Made by a program: the position numbers and the translations under genes. A DNA stretch of 64,000 bases from Spongiibacteraceae bacterium UBA5047 (GTDB lineage Bacteria; Pseudomonadota; Gammaproteobacteria; Pseudomonadales; Spongiibacteraceae), in NCBI GenBank assembly GCA_002415025.1, contig DIBR01000066.1, forward strand, positions 3,536-67,535, given 5' to 3'. Under the pieces are notes generated by a model. It was given only the letters and a program-made list of their open reading frames with translations, was not told the DNA's origin and ran no database searches. Shown in pieces: positions 8,964 to 18,410 of the stretch (position 1 is its first letter; each line of letters opens with the position of its first letter).

Positions 8964-9947
8964 ATGAGACAGACTCTCCAACAGATAGCAATACTGGCTC
9001 TTGCCGCCCTCCAGGGGGCGTGCAACGAGGAAGGCAGTTCTGATGCGCCGTCAACGGGCACGGCAAGCTTCGCGGTTACGGATGCGCCGGTAGATGGTGT
9101 CAGCCGGGTTCGGGTGACCGTTGACCGTATTGAGTTGAAGCCGGCGAGCGGGGAAAAAATACGCATAGATTTGGATCCGGTGGTCACCATCGAGAATTTG
9201 CTGGCCCTGTCCGGCGATCTTGCGGCACCACTCCTTGCATCCACTGAGGTGCCCGCGGGCGACTACAATTATATCCGTGTTTACGTGCAAGCTGGCTCGC
9301 CGGCCTCGGAGGTGGAAGTCGATTCGGGCGGAATTTTCGACCTGCTACTGCCGGGGCAGCAGACCGGAAACGACAATCGTTTTTTACAACTTGTGTCCGG
9401 CTTTACTGTCCCGGCCGGTGGGCGGGCCGACTTTACGATTGATATCGATTTGCGCAAAGCCCTCACTAAACCTAGCGACAAGGATCATTACCTGCTACGC
9501 CCGGCTTTGCGGCTTATCAACAATGTCGATGTGGGCACTCTGAGCGGTTCGGTAGATAGCGCCCTGTTGCAGGATGCTTCCTGTACCAATGATATTGCCG
9601 CCGATGAAGGCGTGACCGTTTACCTCTACCGTGACGGAAGCGAGCCGCTTGGCGATATCAATGTCGACGAGGTGGGTGAAGGCGACCACCCGGTTGATGA
9701 TGCAGACGGCTTCGTCGATGAAATTAATCCGATTGCCACTGCAGCAGTCAAACAAAACCAAAACACCGGTGTTTACGAATACACGCTGGGTTTTATACCG
9801 GATGGAAGCTATCGCGTCGCTTTGACCTGCCAGTCGTTAAACGATATGCCCGACACCGACGAAGGGCTGGCATTTTTACAGCAAGCCAGAGTAACCATTG
9901 TTGCTGGGCAGACAGCGATGCTGAATTTTGTTGCCGCCAATCCGTGA
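8964..9947 (+). CDS. DUF4382 domain lipoprotein or secreted protein
   Basis: 327 residues. An N-terminal signal (ILALAALQGACNEEG) places a Cys right after the hydrophobic stretch; LQGAC is a weak lipobox, so lipoprotein status is likely but not certain. Residues 30-185 match DUF4382: GTASFAVTDAPVDGVSRV, RVTVDRIEL, LLALSGDLAAPLLASTEVPAG, then a beta-rich region. The family is extracytoplasmic with no known function. The last 130 residues look like a carboxypeptidase-regulatory or prealbumin-like beta domain. The ATG at 8964 is chosen because the signal peptide begins there. Confidence 0.75.
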   Translation: MRQTLQQIAILALAALQGACNEEGSSDAPSTGTASFAVTDAPVDGVSRVRVTVDRIELKPASGEKIRIDLDPVVTIENLLALSGDLAAPLLASTEVPAGDYNYIRVYVQAGSPASEVEVDSGGIFDLLLPGQQTGNDNRFLQLVSGFTVPAGGRADFTIDIDLRKALTKPSDKDHYLLRPALRLINNVDVGTLSGSVDSALLQDASCTNDIAADEGVTVYLYRDGSEPLGDINVDEVGEGDHPVDDADGFVDEINPIATAAVKQNQNTGVYEYTLGFIPDGSYRVALTCQSLNDMPDTDEGLAFLQQARVTIVAGQTAMLNFVAANP

Positions 9948-9991
9948 CGGGCAATGGCTTTTTAAGGGAGCGATGAAAGAGGCGCTGGCAG

Positions 9992-10384
9992 CTATAGGCG
10001 ACCGTTCGGTACAAACCGGTTGGTTGAATGCTCGCGCAGCCACAACAGTTCGTCGGCATTGAGGCGCTCCCCGCGCTGCTTGAGTAGCCTGTTTGCCCAG
10101 ATAGCGGGTGAGCTGTCGCCGGCTTCCCAGCCTGGTAACGACATTTCGGCGCAGGTAAAAAAACGAATAAGCCATCGCAGCTCTGCATTGTCAAAGTCAG
10201 CCAGAGCGTGGTTCCAGTCTGTCTGCGGCAGACGCATGGTGGGCGCGTAGCGTTCAACCTCCTCGCTACTGATGTGATCGGCTAAAGATTCCAGGTGGCC
10301 TTGCTTGGATATCTGGATGGCCTTGCCCAGAAAGTCCGGATCAATCTTGCCGTCAGTTGCCGGTGCCCAGCTGCCAATTGTCAT
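9992..10384 (-). CDS. Conserved hypothetical protein
   Basis: 130 residues, not recognised. Acidic and helical, with Trp-rich segments (LRWLIRFFTCAEMSLPGWEAG; then NADELLWLREHSTNRFVPNG). No signal peptide or membrane segment from the chosen ATG at 10384. The frame is open to 10516, but those extra residues run into the promoter of the divergent neighbour. A helical repeat or adaptor is possible. Confidence 0.6.
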   Translation of the reverse strand: MTIGSWAPATDGKIDPDFLGKAIQISKQGHLESLADHISSEEVERYAPTMRLPQTDWNHALADFDNAELRWLIRFFTCAEMSLPGWEAGDSSPAIWANRLLKQRGERLNADELLWLREHSTNRFVPNGRL

Positions 10385-10529
10385 TGTTGATGCCTGCAGA
10401 TTTTGTTCGGGCTGGGAGTATAGCCCAGCCCTCGGTGTCATGACCAAGCTCGTCATATTTCGGCGCTTGCGCTTAGTGTCGTCCCAAAGCTGTGGTATGT
10501 TTTCTGAAAATAACACTTTGGAGACAAAA

Positions 10530-11093
10530 ATGAGCGATGTTGATCCGGTTATGCTGGTTGATTACGGCCCGTTGAGGGCATTGATAGGCGTTTGGGAGGG
10601 CGGCGAAGGTACTGACATTTCCCCGGAGCCTGACGCGATTGAAGAAAACCCTTACTACGAAACCATTGTCTTTGAGGCAGCCGGTGACGTAACCAATGCG
10701 GAAACCCAGAAACTGGCCATTGTCCGCTACCACCAGATAGTAAAGAGAAAACGTAACGACGAGGTGTTCCATGACCAGATAGGTTATTGGACCTGGGATC
10801 CTTCAGACAACACCGTCTCGTTTTCACTGGCCATACCCCGAGCCGTGACCGTACTGGCAGGCGGCAGCTATCAGCCGGATAGCAAGGAGCTAAAGGTCTA
10901 TGCCAGTGCTGAAGGTGCCGACTGGGGCATTTCGCAATCTCCCTTCATGCTGGAAAAGGCGAAGACCACCGCGTTTGAGATGGTGCTGAAAGTCGACGGC
11001 GATACGATGCATTATCGGCAAACAACCTCGCTGAGTATTTACGGACGCGAATTCCCGCATACCGATGAAAATACCTTAAAGCGTGCTGCCTGA
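10530..11093 (+). CDS. FABP/nitrobindin-like heme-binding beta-barrel protein
   Basis: 187 residues. The pattern [16 protein letters not shown] near the start, a central [13 protein letters not shown] strand and the end [24 protein letters not shown] fits the FABP-like, THAP4 or nitrobindin-type ten-stranded barrel family (DUF1794). Such proteins are cytoplasmic and bind heme or a small hydrophobic ligand; the ligand here is unknown. The ATG at 10530 follows gagac at proper spacing. A GC-rich terminator follows. Confidence 0.7.
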   Translation: MSDVDPVMLVDYGPLRALIGVWEGGEGTDISPEPDAIEENPYYETIVFEAAGDVTNAETQKLAIVRYHQIVKRKRNDEVFHDQIGYWTWDPSDNTVSFSLAIPRAVTVLAGGSYQPDSKELKVYASAEGADWGISQSPFMLEKAKTTAFEMVLKVDGDTMHYRQTTSLSIYGREFPHTDENTLKRAA

Positions 11094-11101
11094 ATTTTAC
11101 T

Positions 11102-11124
11102 GCCCGGCCAGGCCGGGCCCTTTT
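11102..11124 (+). terminator. Intrinsic terminator between the FABP-like gene and yaiI
   Basis: GCCCGGCC and GGCCGGGC form a perfect GC-rich stem immediately followed by CCTTTT, nine bases after the stop codon. Confidence 0.75.
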
Positions 11125-11140
11125 CACTGTCTGGAATATT

Positions 11141-11608
11141 ATGACCGCATCAATATGGGTAGACGCCGATGCCTGCCCCAAAGTTGTTCGCGATATTTTG
11201 TTTCGCGCGGCACAACGCACCGGTATTGAATTGATTCTGGTTGCCAACCAAAGTATTGCTACACCGCCCAACGTCAATATTCGCTCACTGCAAGTGCCAC
11301 AAGGCTTCGATATCGCTGACAACGAAATTGTGCAGCGCGCGCAGGCAGGAGATTTGGTAGTGACCGCTGACATTCCTCTGGCCGCAGAGGTGATGGAGAA
11401 GGGCGCTGAAGCTCTTAATCCGCGTGGTGAGCTCTATACGGCTAACAGCATTCGGCAGCGCCTGAATATGCGCGACTTTATGGATACCATGCGCTCCAGT
11501 GGTGTTCACACTGGCGGGCCGCCGCCGCTGGGGCAGAAGGAAAAGCAGTTGTTTGCAAATCATCTTGACCAGTATTTGTCGCGATGGATTGCAGGCCGTA
11601 AGGGTTAA
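11141..11608 (+). CDS. yaiI: YaiI/YqxD family protein (DUF188, PIN-like)
   Basis: 155 residues. Diagnostic DUF188 motifs: [20 protein letters not shown] at the start, [17 protein letters not shown] in the middle and [25 protein letters not shown] near the end, the last being an invariant family signature. The fold is PIN-like with acidic residues that may bind metal, suggesting an RNase or phosphatase-like activity, not proven. Cytoplasmic and monocistronic. Confidence 0.93.
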   Translation: MTASIWVDADACPKVVRDILFRAAQRTGIELILVANQSIATPPNVNIRSLQVPQGFDIADNEIVQRAQAGDLVVTADIPLAAEVMEKGAEALNPRGELYTANSIRQRLNMRDFMDTMRSSGVHTGGPPPLGQKEKQLFANHLDQYLSRWIAGRKG

Positions 11609-11637
11609 AAAAGGGCCGCCGCCGGGAGGTGACGGCC
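11607..11637 (-). terminator. Probable terminator after the small secreted protein gene
   Basis: On the minus strand GGCCG and CGGCC enclose an imperfect inner stem and are followed by CTTTTTT. The stem is short, so this is moderately supported. Confidence 0.45.
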
Positions 11638-11654
11638 GCCCGAAAGGGAGCTGC

Positions 11655-11957
11655 CTAGCTCTTGTTCAGAGATTGAAATAAAGCTGTTTGCGTATTGATG
11701 GCTGCAGCCAACTCCTGCAACCGGCTCACGTAGTAGTTAAAGCGCGCCGATGAGAGTGTGCTGCATTCCAGCAGTTTTCGTTCAGCCTCCGCAATGTATT
11801 GCTTGATGTTGCTGACGGCACTTTTCATTTGTTCATAGGTGGATGTTTGTGCCAGCGGCACGGCGGGCTGTTCGTAAAACGCTGGTTGTTCACATCCGGC
11901 AAACGCCGGGGTGGCGCCCGCCAAAATGAGCAGGGCCAAGCATAGAGACCTCAACAT
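11655..11957 (-). CDS. Small secreted hypothetical protein
   Basis: 100 residues. A clear Sec signal peptide (MLRSLCLALLILAGATPAFA, predicted cut before GCEQ) and a short mature protein, mostly one amphipathic helix pair (YEQMKSAVSNIKQYIAEAERKLLECS). Two cysteines in the mature part could form a disulfide. No family recognised. A good aggaggt ribosome site lies upstream of the ATG. Likely periplasmic. Confidence 0.65.
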   Translation of the reverse strand: MLRSLCLALLILAGATPAFAGCEQPAFYEQPAVPLAQTSTYEQMKSAVSNIKQYIAEAERKLLECSTLSSARFNYYVSRLQELAAAINTQTALFQSLNKS

Positions 11958-12273
11958 ACACGATACCTCCTTTGGTTACGTTGTCGTGTACCGGGTAAAT
12001 TGCAAATGCCGGGCCAAAAGTTATGTAGGCATACCATTATGTTTTAAGTTTTTGATAGTGCTGCTAATTCTCGGGGTAGACCGGCTTTTCGCTCAGGTAG
12101 GGAGGCATTTTCCTGCACAAGCGGGTGGCACGCGATAAGAATTGGTGCGCCTGTGTAGCTGGCGCAGGGGCGTCAAATAGATGGGCAGAGCCAGACGGAG
12201 CGCTGCCTGAACCGCAAGACTGCGGGATCAGGCAGGACTGTGTGAAGGACTATGTGATCCGGTTTGCAGCTGC
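11958..12273. other. Intergenic stretch with a long hairpin
   Basis: About 316 bases without a credible gene. It holds a strong imperfect hairpin at 12203-12235: CTGCCTGA pairs with TCAGGCAG, and inside it CCGCA pairs with TGCGG around AGAC. No T-tract follows on either strand, so it may shape the 3' end of the P450 transcript rather than terminate it. Confidence 0.5.
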
Positions 12274-13644
12274 TTAGAGCTTTTCCAGTATCAAAGGCAT
12301 GTCATCCAGCGGCTTGGCAAAGGGAAAGTGTTGCACCTTGGCCGGATACTGGTAGCCGTCTATAAACTTCAGGCGGTACTTTGGCAATATATCTGCCAGC
12401 ACACATTTGAAAACCATTCCCGCAAAGTGAAGGCCAATGCACTTGTGTGCACCGCCGCCGAAGGGCGCCCACATAAAGGGGTGCTTTTTGTGTTCTTCAC
12501 GGCCCGGGCCAAAGCGGTCCGGGTCAAAGTTGTGCGGGTTGGTCCACCACTCTTCCATGCGATGGGTGTACAGGGGGGAGGCCTGCACCAGCGTGTGGGC
12601 GGGAATATGATGGCCGTCAATTTCGGTATCGCGCACGGTGCGGCGCATCAATTGCGGCACCGGGGGGTGCAGACGCAGCACTTCCTTGAACAACATTTCG
12701 GTGTCTTTCAGGTTGTCACCCAGGTCATCAAAGTCGATGTGGCTTTTGTTCAGCGAGGCAACTTCGTCGCGGATGCGATCCTGCCAGTCCTGGTGGCGGG
12801 CAAGAAAGGATGCGGTCATGGTCAGGGCGCTGGTGGTGGTATCGTGGGCGGCCAGCATCAGAAAAATCAAATGGTCACCGACAACCTGTTCTGAAAACAG
12901 GTTGCCGTCTTCATCGGTTTCCTTGGAGAAAAAGCTGGCCATATCGCGACCGCTGCTCTGACGTTTTTCCGGCACGATATCGATAAAGAATTTTTCGAGG
13001 GCACGGCGTCCGTTCATGCCGCGGCGGTAGAGTAGGCCGGGCCAGTCTTTGCGAATCAGGGATACCGTAGCCGACATCATGTCGAGAAAATCCTGATTGA
13101 GTTTATTTGTTTCCGGCCCTTCCATATCCATGCCGAGAAAGACTTTGGACGCAATATCCAGCAGTAGTTCTTTTACGTGGGGGTAGAATTTGAAGTCCTT
13201 TTGCTCGCCCCAGGCGGGCAGGCTCTTTTCGATCACTCCGTGAATGTCTTCCACATAGCCGCGCATCGCATCGTTTTTAAAGGCCGTTTGCATGATGCGG
13301 CGGTGTACCTTGTGCTCGCCGAAATCCCGCATCAACAGGCCGCCTGCGAAAAAGTCGCCCAGTGGGCCGTCGTAGCCCATCCGGGGTGAGAAAATCTGTT
13401 CCTGATCCAGCGTCAGCAGCTTGATGTAATCCGGACCAAGCGCAACCGCCATGCGATTAAAGGTCAGGGACGCCTTGCAAATCGGGCCGTAGCTTTTATA
13501 AATCTGGTCGAGGACATTGTAGGGCTCAACCAGAAATGGAAACGTGTAGCCAATCAGAGGCAGGCCATATTTGCCTGGCAGATGATCCAGTTTTTTGTTG
13601 TCTTTGGCTTTTACGTAGCTGTAATCAGCGTGGCTGGTGCTCAT
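12274..13644 (-). CDS. Cytochrome P450
   Basis: 456 residues, soluble bacterial type without a membrane anchor. Motifs: I-helix AAHDTTTS (oxygen-activating Thr), K-helix EVLR (ExxR), and the heme loop FGGGAHKCIG with Cys402 as iron ligand. It should hydroxylate a lipophilic substrate using ferredoxin electrons; no ferredoxin gene adjoins. Substrate unknown, but neighbours (SDR, KstD-like flavoprotein, sulfotransferase, MaoC) and the steroid cluster at 30-46 kb make a sterol, steroid or terpenoid plausible. The ATG at 13644 follows agggaga; a start at 13665 would add seven residues. It is divergent from the ketopantoate-reductase-like gene. Confidence 0.92.
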   Translation of the reverse strand: MSTSHADYSYVKAKDNKKLDHLPGKYGLPLIGYTFPFLVEPYNVLDQIYKSYGPICKASLTFNRMAVALGPDYIKLLTLDQEQIFSPRMGYDGPLGDFFAGGLLMRDFGEHKVHRRIMQTAFKNDAMRGYVEDIHGVIEKSLPAWGEQKDFKFYPHVKELLLDIASKVFLGMDMEGPETNKLNQDFLDMMSATVSLIRKDWPGLLYRRGMNGRRALEKFFIDIVPEKRQSSGRDMASFFSKETDEDGNLFSEQVVGDHLIFLMLAAHDTTTSALTMTASFLARHQDWQDRIRDEVASLNKSHIDFDDLGDNLKDTEMLFKEVLRLHPPVPQLMRRTVRDTEIDGHHIPAHTLVQASPLYTHRMEEWWTNPHNFDPDRFGPGREEHKKHPFMWAPFGGGAHKCIGLHFAGMVFKCVLADILPKYRLKFIDGYQYPAKVQHFPFAKPLDDMPLILEKL

Positions 13645-13825
13645 GTGTGTCTCCCTGCAATACAATACAAAGCTATAGGCTATTAGTTGTTAGTCTTATA
13701 TGCGACCGCTTATCGGGCTGCCTAAGATCATACGCCTGGACGAGGTTGGCTACAACGTGCCCAGCTCCGGATTTTCTACCGCGACGTGCTGGGCTATAGT
13801 GACCTGGTCAAAATAAGGAAAAACA

Positions 13826-14863
13826 ATGACCTATCGCACTTCAAACCGTGTATGCATCTACGGAGCCGGCAGTATCGGTACTTATGTTGGCGGGCGCCTG
13901 CAGGCTGTTGGTGTGCCGGTGAGCTTTATAGGCAGACCGCGCATTGCCGCCCAGGTGAAAGCGCATGGGCTCCACCTCAGTGACTGGCAGGGGGCGGATG
14001 TTCACCTGTCCGCGGAGTCACTGGACTTTAGCGAGAACGATGCGGCTGTGGAACATGCCGATATCGTTATTGTGACGGTCAAATCAGCCGCAACGTATGA
14101 GGTAGGGCAGGCATTGGCGAAGCGCCTGCGCCCGGAAGCGGTTGTTATCAGCCTTCAAAACGGTATCGGCAATGCCGCGGTGTTGAGCCAGCACCTGCCC
14201 GACAATAGCGTTCTCTCGGGAATGATTTCCTTCAATGTGGTGCAGCAGGGAGAGGGTCGCTTTCACGCCGGGACCGAAGGTGAGTTGATGTGCGACCGGC
14301 ATGCCTTGCTGGAGCCGATGCTGACCCTGTTCAAGGAAGCTGACCTGCCACTCGAACTGAGAGACGATATGTTACAGGTTCAGTGGTCCAAACTGCTGAT
14401 GAACCTGAACAATGCCATCAATGCCCTGTCGGGGATCCCGCTGTACGACCAGTTATCGCAGCGCAACTATCGCCGCTGTCTTGCGTTGCTGATTCGCGAA
14501 GCATTGGCAGTATTGCATCGGGCGAGTATCAGGCCGGCAAGTTTGATGCCGGTGCCGATGTCGTTGCTGCCTGCGGTTCTCTCTGTGCCTGACTGGCTAT
14601 TCAAACGTCTTGCTCAACGCATGCTGGCAATCGATCCGAAGGCGCGTTCGTCGATGTGGGAAGACCTCGAAGGTGGACGCCGCACCGAGGTCGATTGGAT
14701 TAACGGCGAGGTGATCAAGCTGGCGGCCAATGTCGGTGCTCGCGCTCCGGCAAATTCGCGCATAGTAGAACTGGTTCGGGCGGCGGAAGAGGGTGGAGAG
14801 CGCAACTGGCGCGGCGACGAGCTATTGGCGGTTCTTAGGGACAGCTGTGGAGGTGCGGCATGA
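13826..14863 (+). CDS. Ketopantoate reductase-like oxidoreductase (PanE/ApbA family)
   Basis: 345 residues. N-terminal NADP-binding motif IYGAGSIGTYVGGRL, a central VTVKSAATYEV and SLQNGIGNAA pattern, and the helical C-domain with the family's catalytic Lys in QWSKLLMNLNNAINAL. True PanE is near 300 residues and makes pantoate; this longer form sits in a catabolic-looking operon, so I do not assign pantothenate synthesis. Its stop overlaps the ATG of the next gene (ATGA), a sign of translational coupling. Confidence 0.82.
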   Translation: MTYRTSNRVCIYGAGSIGTYVGGRLQAVGVPVSFIGRPRIAAQVKAHGLHLSDWQGADVHLSAESLDFSENDAAVEHADIVIVTVKSAATYEVGQALAKRLRPEAVVISLQNGIGNAAVLSQHLPDNSVLSGMISFNVVQQGEGRFHAGTEGELMCDRHALLEPMLTLFKEADLPLELRDDMLQVQWSKLLMNLNNAINALSGIPLYDQLSQRNYRRCLALLIREALAVLHRASIRPASLMPVPMSLLPAVLSVPDWLFKRLAQRMLAIDPKARSSMWEDLEGGRRTEVDWINGEVIKLAANVGARAPANSRIVELVRAAEEGGERNWRGDELLAVLRDSCGGAA

Positions 14864-15615
14864 ATTTTGCCGGTAAGTCACTGCTGGTGACTGGCGCAGC
14901 TTCAGGTATTGGCGAGGCCTGTGCGCGGCGCGCGGGCGAATGCGGCGCGAAGCTTATGCTGTGTGACATTGATATCGAGAAAGGTGAGCAGTTGTGTCAG
15001 GAGTTAAATGCGCTGGGTGTTGAGTGCCAGTTTCATGTGTGCAACGTTTCCTCGGAAAAGGACGTTGAAACGGCTGTCAGAAAAACTGTAAAGCTGTTTG
15101 GTCGGCTTGACTGTGCGATCAATAATGCCGGTGTTACCGGACTGCCTGCGGCGCTTGACGAGACGTCACTGGAGACCTGGAACACAGTTATTGCGGTCAA
15201 TATGACGTCGGTTTTTCTCTGCCTGAAGTACCAGCTGCGAGCCATGAAGCAGCAGGGTTCAGGTTCCATTGTCAATATTGCATCCGGTGCCGGTTTGATC
15301 GGCACGCCAAATCTGGCCGCGTATTGCGCGTCAAAGCATGGGGTTTTGGGCTTGACCAAAACTGCTGTGGCAGAGAACCCTGAAGGCAAGGTGCGGATTA
15401 ATGCCGTATTGCCGGGGTCTACCCGTACCCCGATGCTCGAACAAAGCATGGCATTGAGCGCAGAAGTTGAAAAAATGGTGATGGCAAGCGTTCCCTGCGG
15501 GAGGCTGGCGGAGCCGGCAGAAATAGCGGAAACGGCGTTATGGCTTTGTTCTGACGCTGCAGCGTATGTGAATGGCCAGTCACTGATCGTCGATAACGGC
15601 GGGCTGTCGCGCTGA
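14860..15615 (+). CDS. Short-chain dehydrogenase/reductase
   Basis: 251 residues, classical SDR. TGAASGIGEA is the cofactor motif (residues 11-20), NNAGVTG follows, and the catalytic Ser-Tyr-x3-Lys lies in ASGAGLIGTPNLAAYCASKHG. Asp at the end of the second strand (CDIDIEKG) suggests NAD(H) rather than NADP(H). It oxidises or reduces a hydroxyl or keto group on an unknown, probably hydrophobic substrate. It overlaps the previous gene by four bases. Confidence 0.9.
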   Translation: MNFAGKSLLVTGAASGIGEACARRAGECGAKLMLCDIDIEKGEQLCQELNALGVECQFHVCNVSSEKDVETAVRKTVKLFGRLDCAINNAGVTGLPAALDETSLETWNTVIAVNMTSVFLCLKYQLRAMKQQGSGSIVNIASGAGLIGTPNLAAYCASKHGVLGLTKTAVAENPEGKVRINAVLPGSTRTPMLEQSMALSAEVEKMVMASVPCGRLAEPAEIAETALWLCSDAAAYVNGQSLIVDNGGLSR

Positions 15616-15680
15616 GGAGACTGCGCGAGCCGGAGCAGACTTCGGCGTCAACCCGGCTTGCTGAAAGCGTCTAAATACTG

Positions 15681-15899
15681 CTAGCGAAAGCGCCTTGGTA
15701 AATATGCCCTGATAAACGTGATGAGCTCTGGCCCAAGCAGGAATAGGCCCCCGTACCATGTAATTTCACCGGCGAGAAACAGGGCGCCGCCCCAACGCAG
15801 TTTGTCGTCGCTACCGATAGAAAGAAAGGGAACGAGTAGTAGTGCGGTCCAGATAACGCAGGAAATGACGATAATGGTCCATCCTGCTTTTTGGCGCAT
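15681..15899 (-). CDS. Small membrane protein resembling the transporter suffix domain
   Basis: 72 residues with two hydrophobic helices (GWTIIVISCVIWTALLLVPFL and an ALFLAGEITWYGGLFLLG segment) and a basic C-terminus (YLPRRFR). The second helix with GEITWYGG and the final LLGPE resembles the short transporter suffix domain found alone or after transporters. Function unknown. It follows the sulfotransferase gene by two bases, so the two are probably cotranscribed. Confidence 0.6.
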   Translation of the reverse strand: MRQKAGWTIIVISCVIWTALLLVPFLSIGSDDKLRWGGALFLAGEITWYGGLFLLGPELITFIRAYLPRRFR

Positions 15900-15901
15900 C
15901 G

Positions 15902-17158
15902 CTAGACTTTTTCCGTGGCGATATTGAAAAACTCCTGATAATCCCGAAAGCGCCGTCGCTCTTCGTCCAGACGCAAACCGGTCGTCATAAAGTGGTAGCG
16001 AGGTTTGCCGTGCTTATCTTCCGGGTTTTGCTCCAGATACTCGCGCATCTGCTCTTCGGCCTTGTCGCTTAAAGGTAAGCCGAAATGCCGGTAGATGCGC
16101 TTTACCAAAGCAATGGGGTTGGCCATTAACTCGTCATAGCTAAAATCAAACAGTTGGGGCGACAGCGTGCCGCTTTTGCGCAAGGCGGTGTTGTTGTTGA
16201 GGCCACTTTCAATCCAGGCGGTTTGGTGGCGGGCGATATCGTGCATATCAGGGTTGTTAGTAACCATACTGCGCAGGGTGTAGGTCAGGCTGCTTAATGA
16301 GCACATGACTTTTACCGGATCACGGTGTGCCTGCACAATCATCGCGTCGGGGTAACGTGCTACCAAAGTATCAAGGCTCCACAAGTGCCCGGGAGAATTC
16401 AGCACCCAGCGTTCGCCTTTGTGACGCCATTGGAGAAACTGCAAAAACTGGTAGTGCAGGTTGTAGGCACCGCGAAATTGAGCCTCACTTTGCAGCCAGC
16501 GCTGGTATGAGGGTACGCGGTAGCTCACGCTATAGGCCATCGACATAAAGTTCATGGCGGTGATGGATACGCATTCCTGCGGGCGTTCGGCCCCCATAGG
16601 ATAAATTTTCTTGAATTCGGGGAGTAGGCGGTCTACCTGCTTTAGCTCTTTTGACACCTTGCTGATTCGGGGATCGCTGCGATAGGTTTCGGTGCGCGGC
16701 GGCGGAAAGGGGTACTTGGTTTCCCAGGTCATGGGCACCCGATTGTCAGGATCCTGCGCCAGCAAGTCATGCAATAGTGCCGTGCCGGATTGCGGCAGGC
16801 CCAGAATAAACAGGGGGCGTTTCACCGGCGCGCCGCTGAGTTCGCGATTGACTTTGAAGGCGTGAATGAGCTTGAGACGGTTTTCCAGAGTCAGCAGGAT
16901 GTCGGTTTGCGCGATCAGGCGCCCAAAGGCTGTAAGCTCGGCTTCCGATTCGAGCGATTCGCAGAGCCTGGTCAGGCCTTCGCGGAAATCGTCGGGTCCA
17001 AAGTCGCTCAGATTAGTGTTCTGCCGGGCTCTTTTCATCAGCCGCTCGGGATTCAGGCTTGCTCCGCGAACACCAATCAGCCGCAGGCTTTTGCCGGCCA
17101 GATTCAGTAGTCTGAGGGAAAGAGGTAGAGCTGCCTGGTACATCCAATCACGGTCCAT
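15902..17158 (-). CDS. Sulfotransferase family protein
   Basis: 418 residues. The 5'-phosphosulfate loop is FILGLPQSGTALLHDLL (near residue 116) and the 3'-phosphate motif is AHRDPVKVMCSLSSL. Sulfotransferases of this kind move sulfate from PAPS to a hydroxyl. In many marine and mycobacterial genomes they sit beside P450 and steroid or lipid genes, as here. The ATG at 17158 (MDRDWMYQAAL) is preferred; an upstream ATG at 17224 adds a basic, poorly conserved stretch. Confidence 0.82.
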   Translation of the reverse strand: MDRDWMYQAALPLSLRLLNLAGKSLRLIGVRGASLNPERLMKRARQNTNLSDFGPDDFREGLTRLCESLESEAELTAFGRLIAQTDILLTLENRLKLIHAFKVNRELSGAPVKRPLFILGLPQSGTALLHDLLAQDPDNRVPMTWETKYPFPPPRTETYRSDPRISKVSKELKQVDRLLPEFKKIYPMGAERPQECVSITAMNFMSMAYSVSYRVPSYQRWLQSEAQFRGAYNLHYQFLQFLQWRHKGERWVLNSPGHLWSLDTLVARYPDAMIVQAHRDPVKVMCSLSSLTYTLRSMVTNNPDMHDIARHQTAWIESGLNNNTALRKSGTLSPQLFDFSYDELMANPIALVKRIYRHFGLPLSDKAEEQMREYLEQNPEDKHGKPRYHFMTTGLRLDEERRRFRDYQEFFNIATEKV

Positions 17159-17370
17159 GTTTCGGGGGCGACAGTCTACCCTAGTGGGGATTCGGCTGGC
17201 CAGAGATGGCCGGCGCGACAGCAAGGGTTTAATGACAGTGTCATGTTGGCGGCTGTCAATGTGAGTAGAGTGTCAGGCTCACCCATTGAGGGGATGGTAT
17301 GGTAGTCGCCGCAGGCTATAGTCCTCATTTACTGGAAACCACTACCGGGCATTATTATCAGGAGTAGAGC

Positions 17371-17847
17371 ATGATCGATCTGGAAGCCATTGAACTTATC
17401 AAGCAGCTCAAAGCACGTTATTTTCGTTTTCTGGATACGGCAAACTGGGAGGGTATGAAAGATACCGTGTTCACCAGTGACGCGAGCATTAATTTTAAGA
17501 GCCCCTCCTACGACATCAGTTTCAACGGCTGGCCGGAGCTGGAAAAGTTTTATCAGAGCGCCTTCACGAAAACGCGCTTTGGCATGCATAACGGCCACCA
17601 CCCGGAAATCACTGTCAATGGTGATACGGCGGTAGGCTTGTGGTATCTCCACGATATTTTTGTGAACCTTGACGACAATACCCAGTTTGAAGGCAGTGCG
17701 CTGTATCGTGACGAGTGTGTGAAGGTCGATGGTGAATGGCGTATCAAAAATTCTGCCTATGAGCGCCTGTTTGAGCAAATAAGCAAGCGCCCCGACGACG
17801 TGAAGGTCACAGCAATTCCGATCGGTAACCGTTTTGCCTGTGATTGA
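17371..17847 (+). CDS. SnoaL-like/NTF2-fold protein
   Basis: 158 residues. IELIKQLKARYFRFLDTANWEGM starts the alpha+beta cone; HNGHHPEITVNGDTAVGLWYL and DGEWRIKNSAYERL finish it, typical of SnoaL_4 proteins related to scytalone dehydratase and ketosteroid isomerase. Such proteins act as dehydratases, isomerases or small binding proteins; the hydrophobic cavity would suit a polycyclic substrate. The ATG follows aggag. Its end overlaps possible starts of the MaoC-like gene, so they form an operon. Confidence 0.78.
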   Translation: MIDLEAIELIKQLKARYFRFLDTANWEGMKDTVFTSDASINFKSPSYDISFNGWPELEKFYQSAFTKTRFGMHNGHHPEITVNGDTAVGLWYLHDIFVNLDDNTQFEGSALYRDECVKVDGEWRIKNSAYERLFEQISKRPDDVKVTAIPIGNRFACD

Positions 17848-17860
17848 TGAGCTATCACCA

Positions 17861-18319
17861 ATGCGGTACTACGAAGACCTGAAGGTGGGCAATCGGGTGG
17901 TTGGCGATGAGACCTACACGGTGACTGCCGAGGAAATAAAATCCTTTGCCGGTGAATGGGACCCGATGCCTTTTCATCTTGACGAAGAGCTTGCCGAACA
18001 GTCGCCTATCGGGCGCCTGTTCGCTTCCAGTGTGCATACCATCGCTATCGCCGTGCGCTTGAGTCATCGTCTGAAAGGCGATTCGTTGGCCGCAGTTGCC
18101 GGGCTGGGTTGGGATGAGGCCCGCTTTCATCTGCCGGTATGTGCCGGGGATGATTTGCGGGTTGAGGCCGAGGTGGTCAGCAAACGGGAGTCCGCCAGCA
18201 AACAGGATCGCGGAATCTGCATAAATCAACTCTCGGTTTTCAATCAGAACGGTATGCTGGCGGCAGAAATCAAAATCGCCAGTCTGGTGCTGAAACGGCC
18301 GGCACCTGCATCATTGTGA
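17861..18319 (+). CDS. MaoC-like (R)-hydratase, hotdog fold
   Basis: 152 residues from the ATG at 17861. The hydratase-2 motif is visible: FAGEWDPMPFHLDEE (Asp34 and His39 as the catalytic pair), followed by GRLFASSVHT. It should hydrate an enoyl-CoA or act as a thioester dehydratase. GTG at 17840 and TTG at 17834 are also in frame and would overlap the upstream stop; I chose the ATG because MRYYEDLKVG is the usual family start. Downstream lies a DUF7064-like gene. Confidence 0.82.
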   Translation: MRYYEDLKVGNRVVGDETYTVTAEEIKSFAGEWDPMPFHLDEELAEQSPIGRLFASSVHTIAIAVRLSHRLKGDSLAAVAGLGWDEARFHLPVCAGDDLRVEAEVVSKRESASKQDRGICINQLSVFNQNGMLAAEIKIASLVLKRPAPASL

Positions 18320-18410
18320 ACAGATGGTCACCGGGTGTGGCTTGATTTGTTGGCTATCCGGTCGTATAGTCAAATTCAATTAGCGTATCCCATACAAAAA
18401 CAGGTGGCTT

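Noticed and set aside
11614..11640. GGCCGCC repeat after yaiI as a plus-strand terminator
   Set aside because: GGCCGCC is repeated directly, not inverted; only a shorter minus-strand stem is supported.
12203..12235. Strong hairpin as a terminator
   Set aside because: No T-run on either strand; kept only as an RNA structure in the intergenic entry.
17240..17275. TGTCAT-like words as a third Pho box
   Set aside because: Spacing between the words is about 15 bases, not 11, and the downstream genes have no phosphate link.
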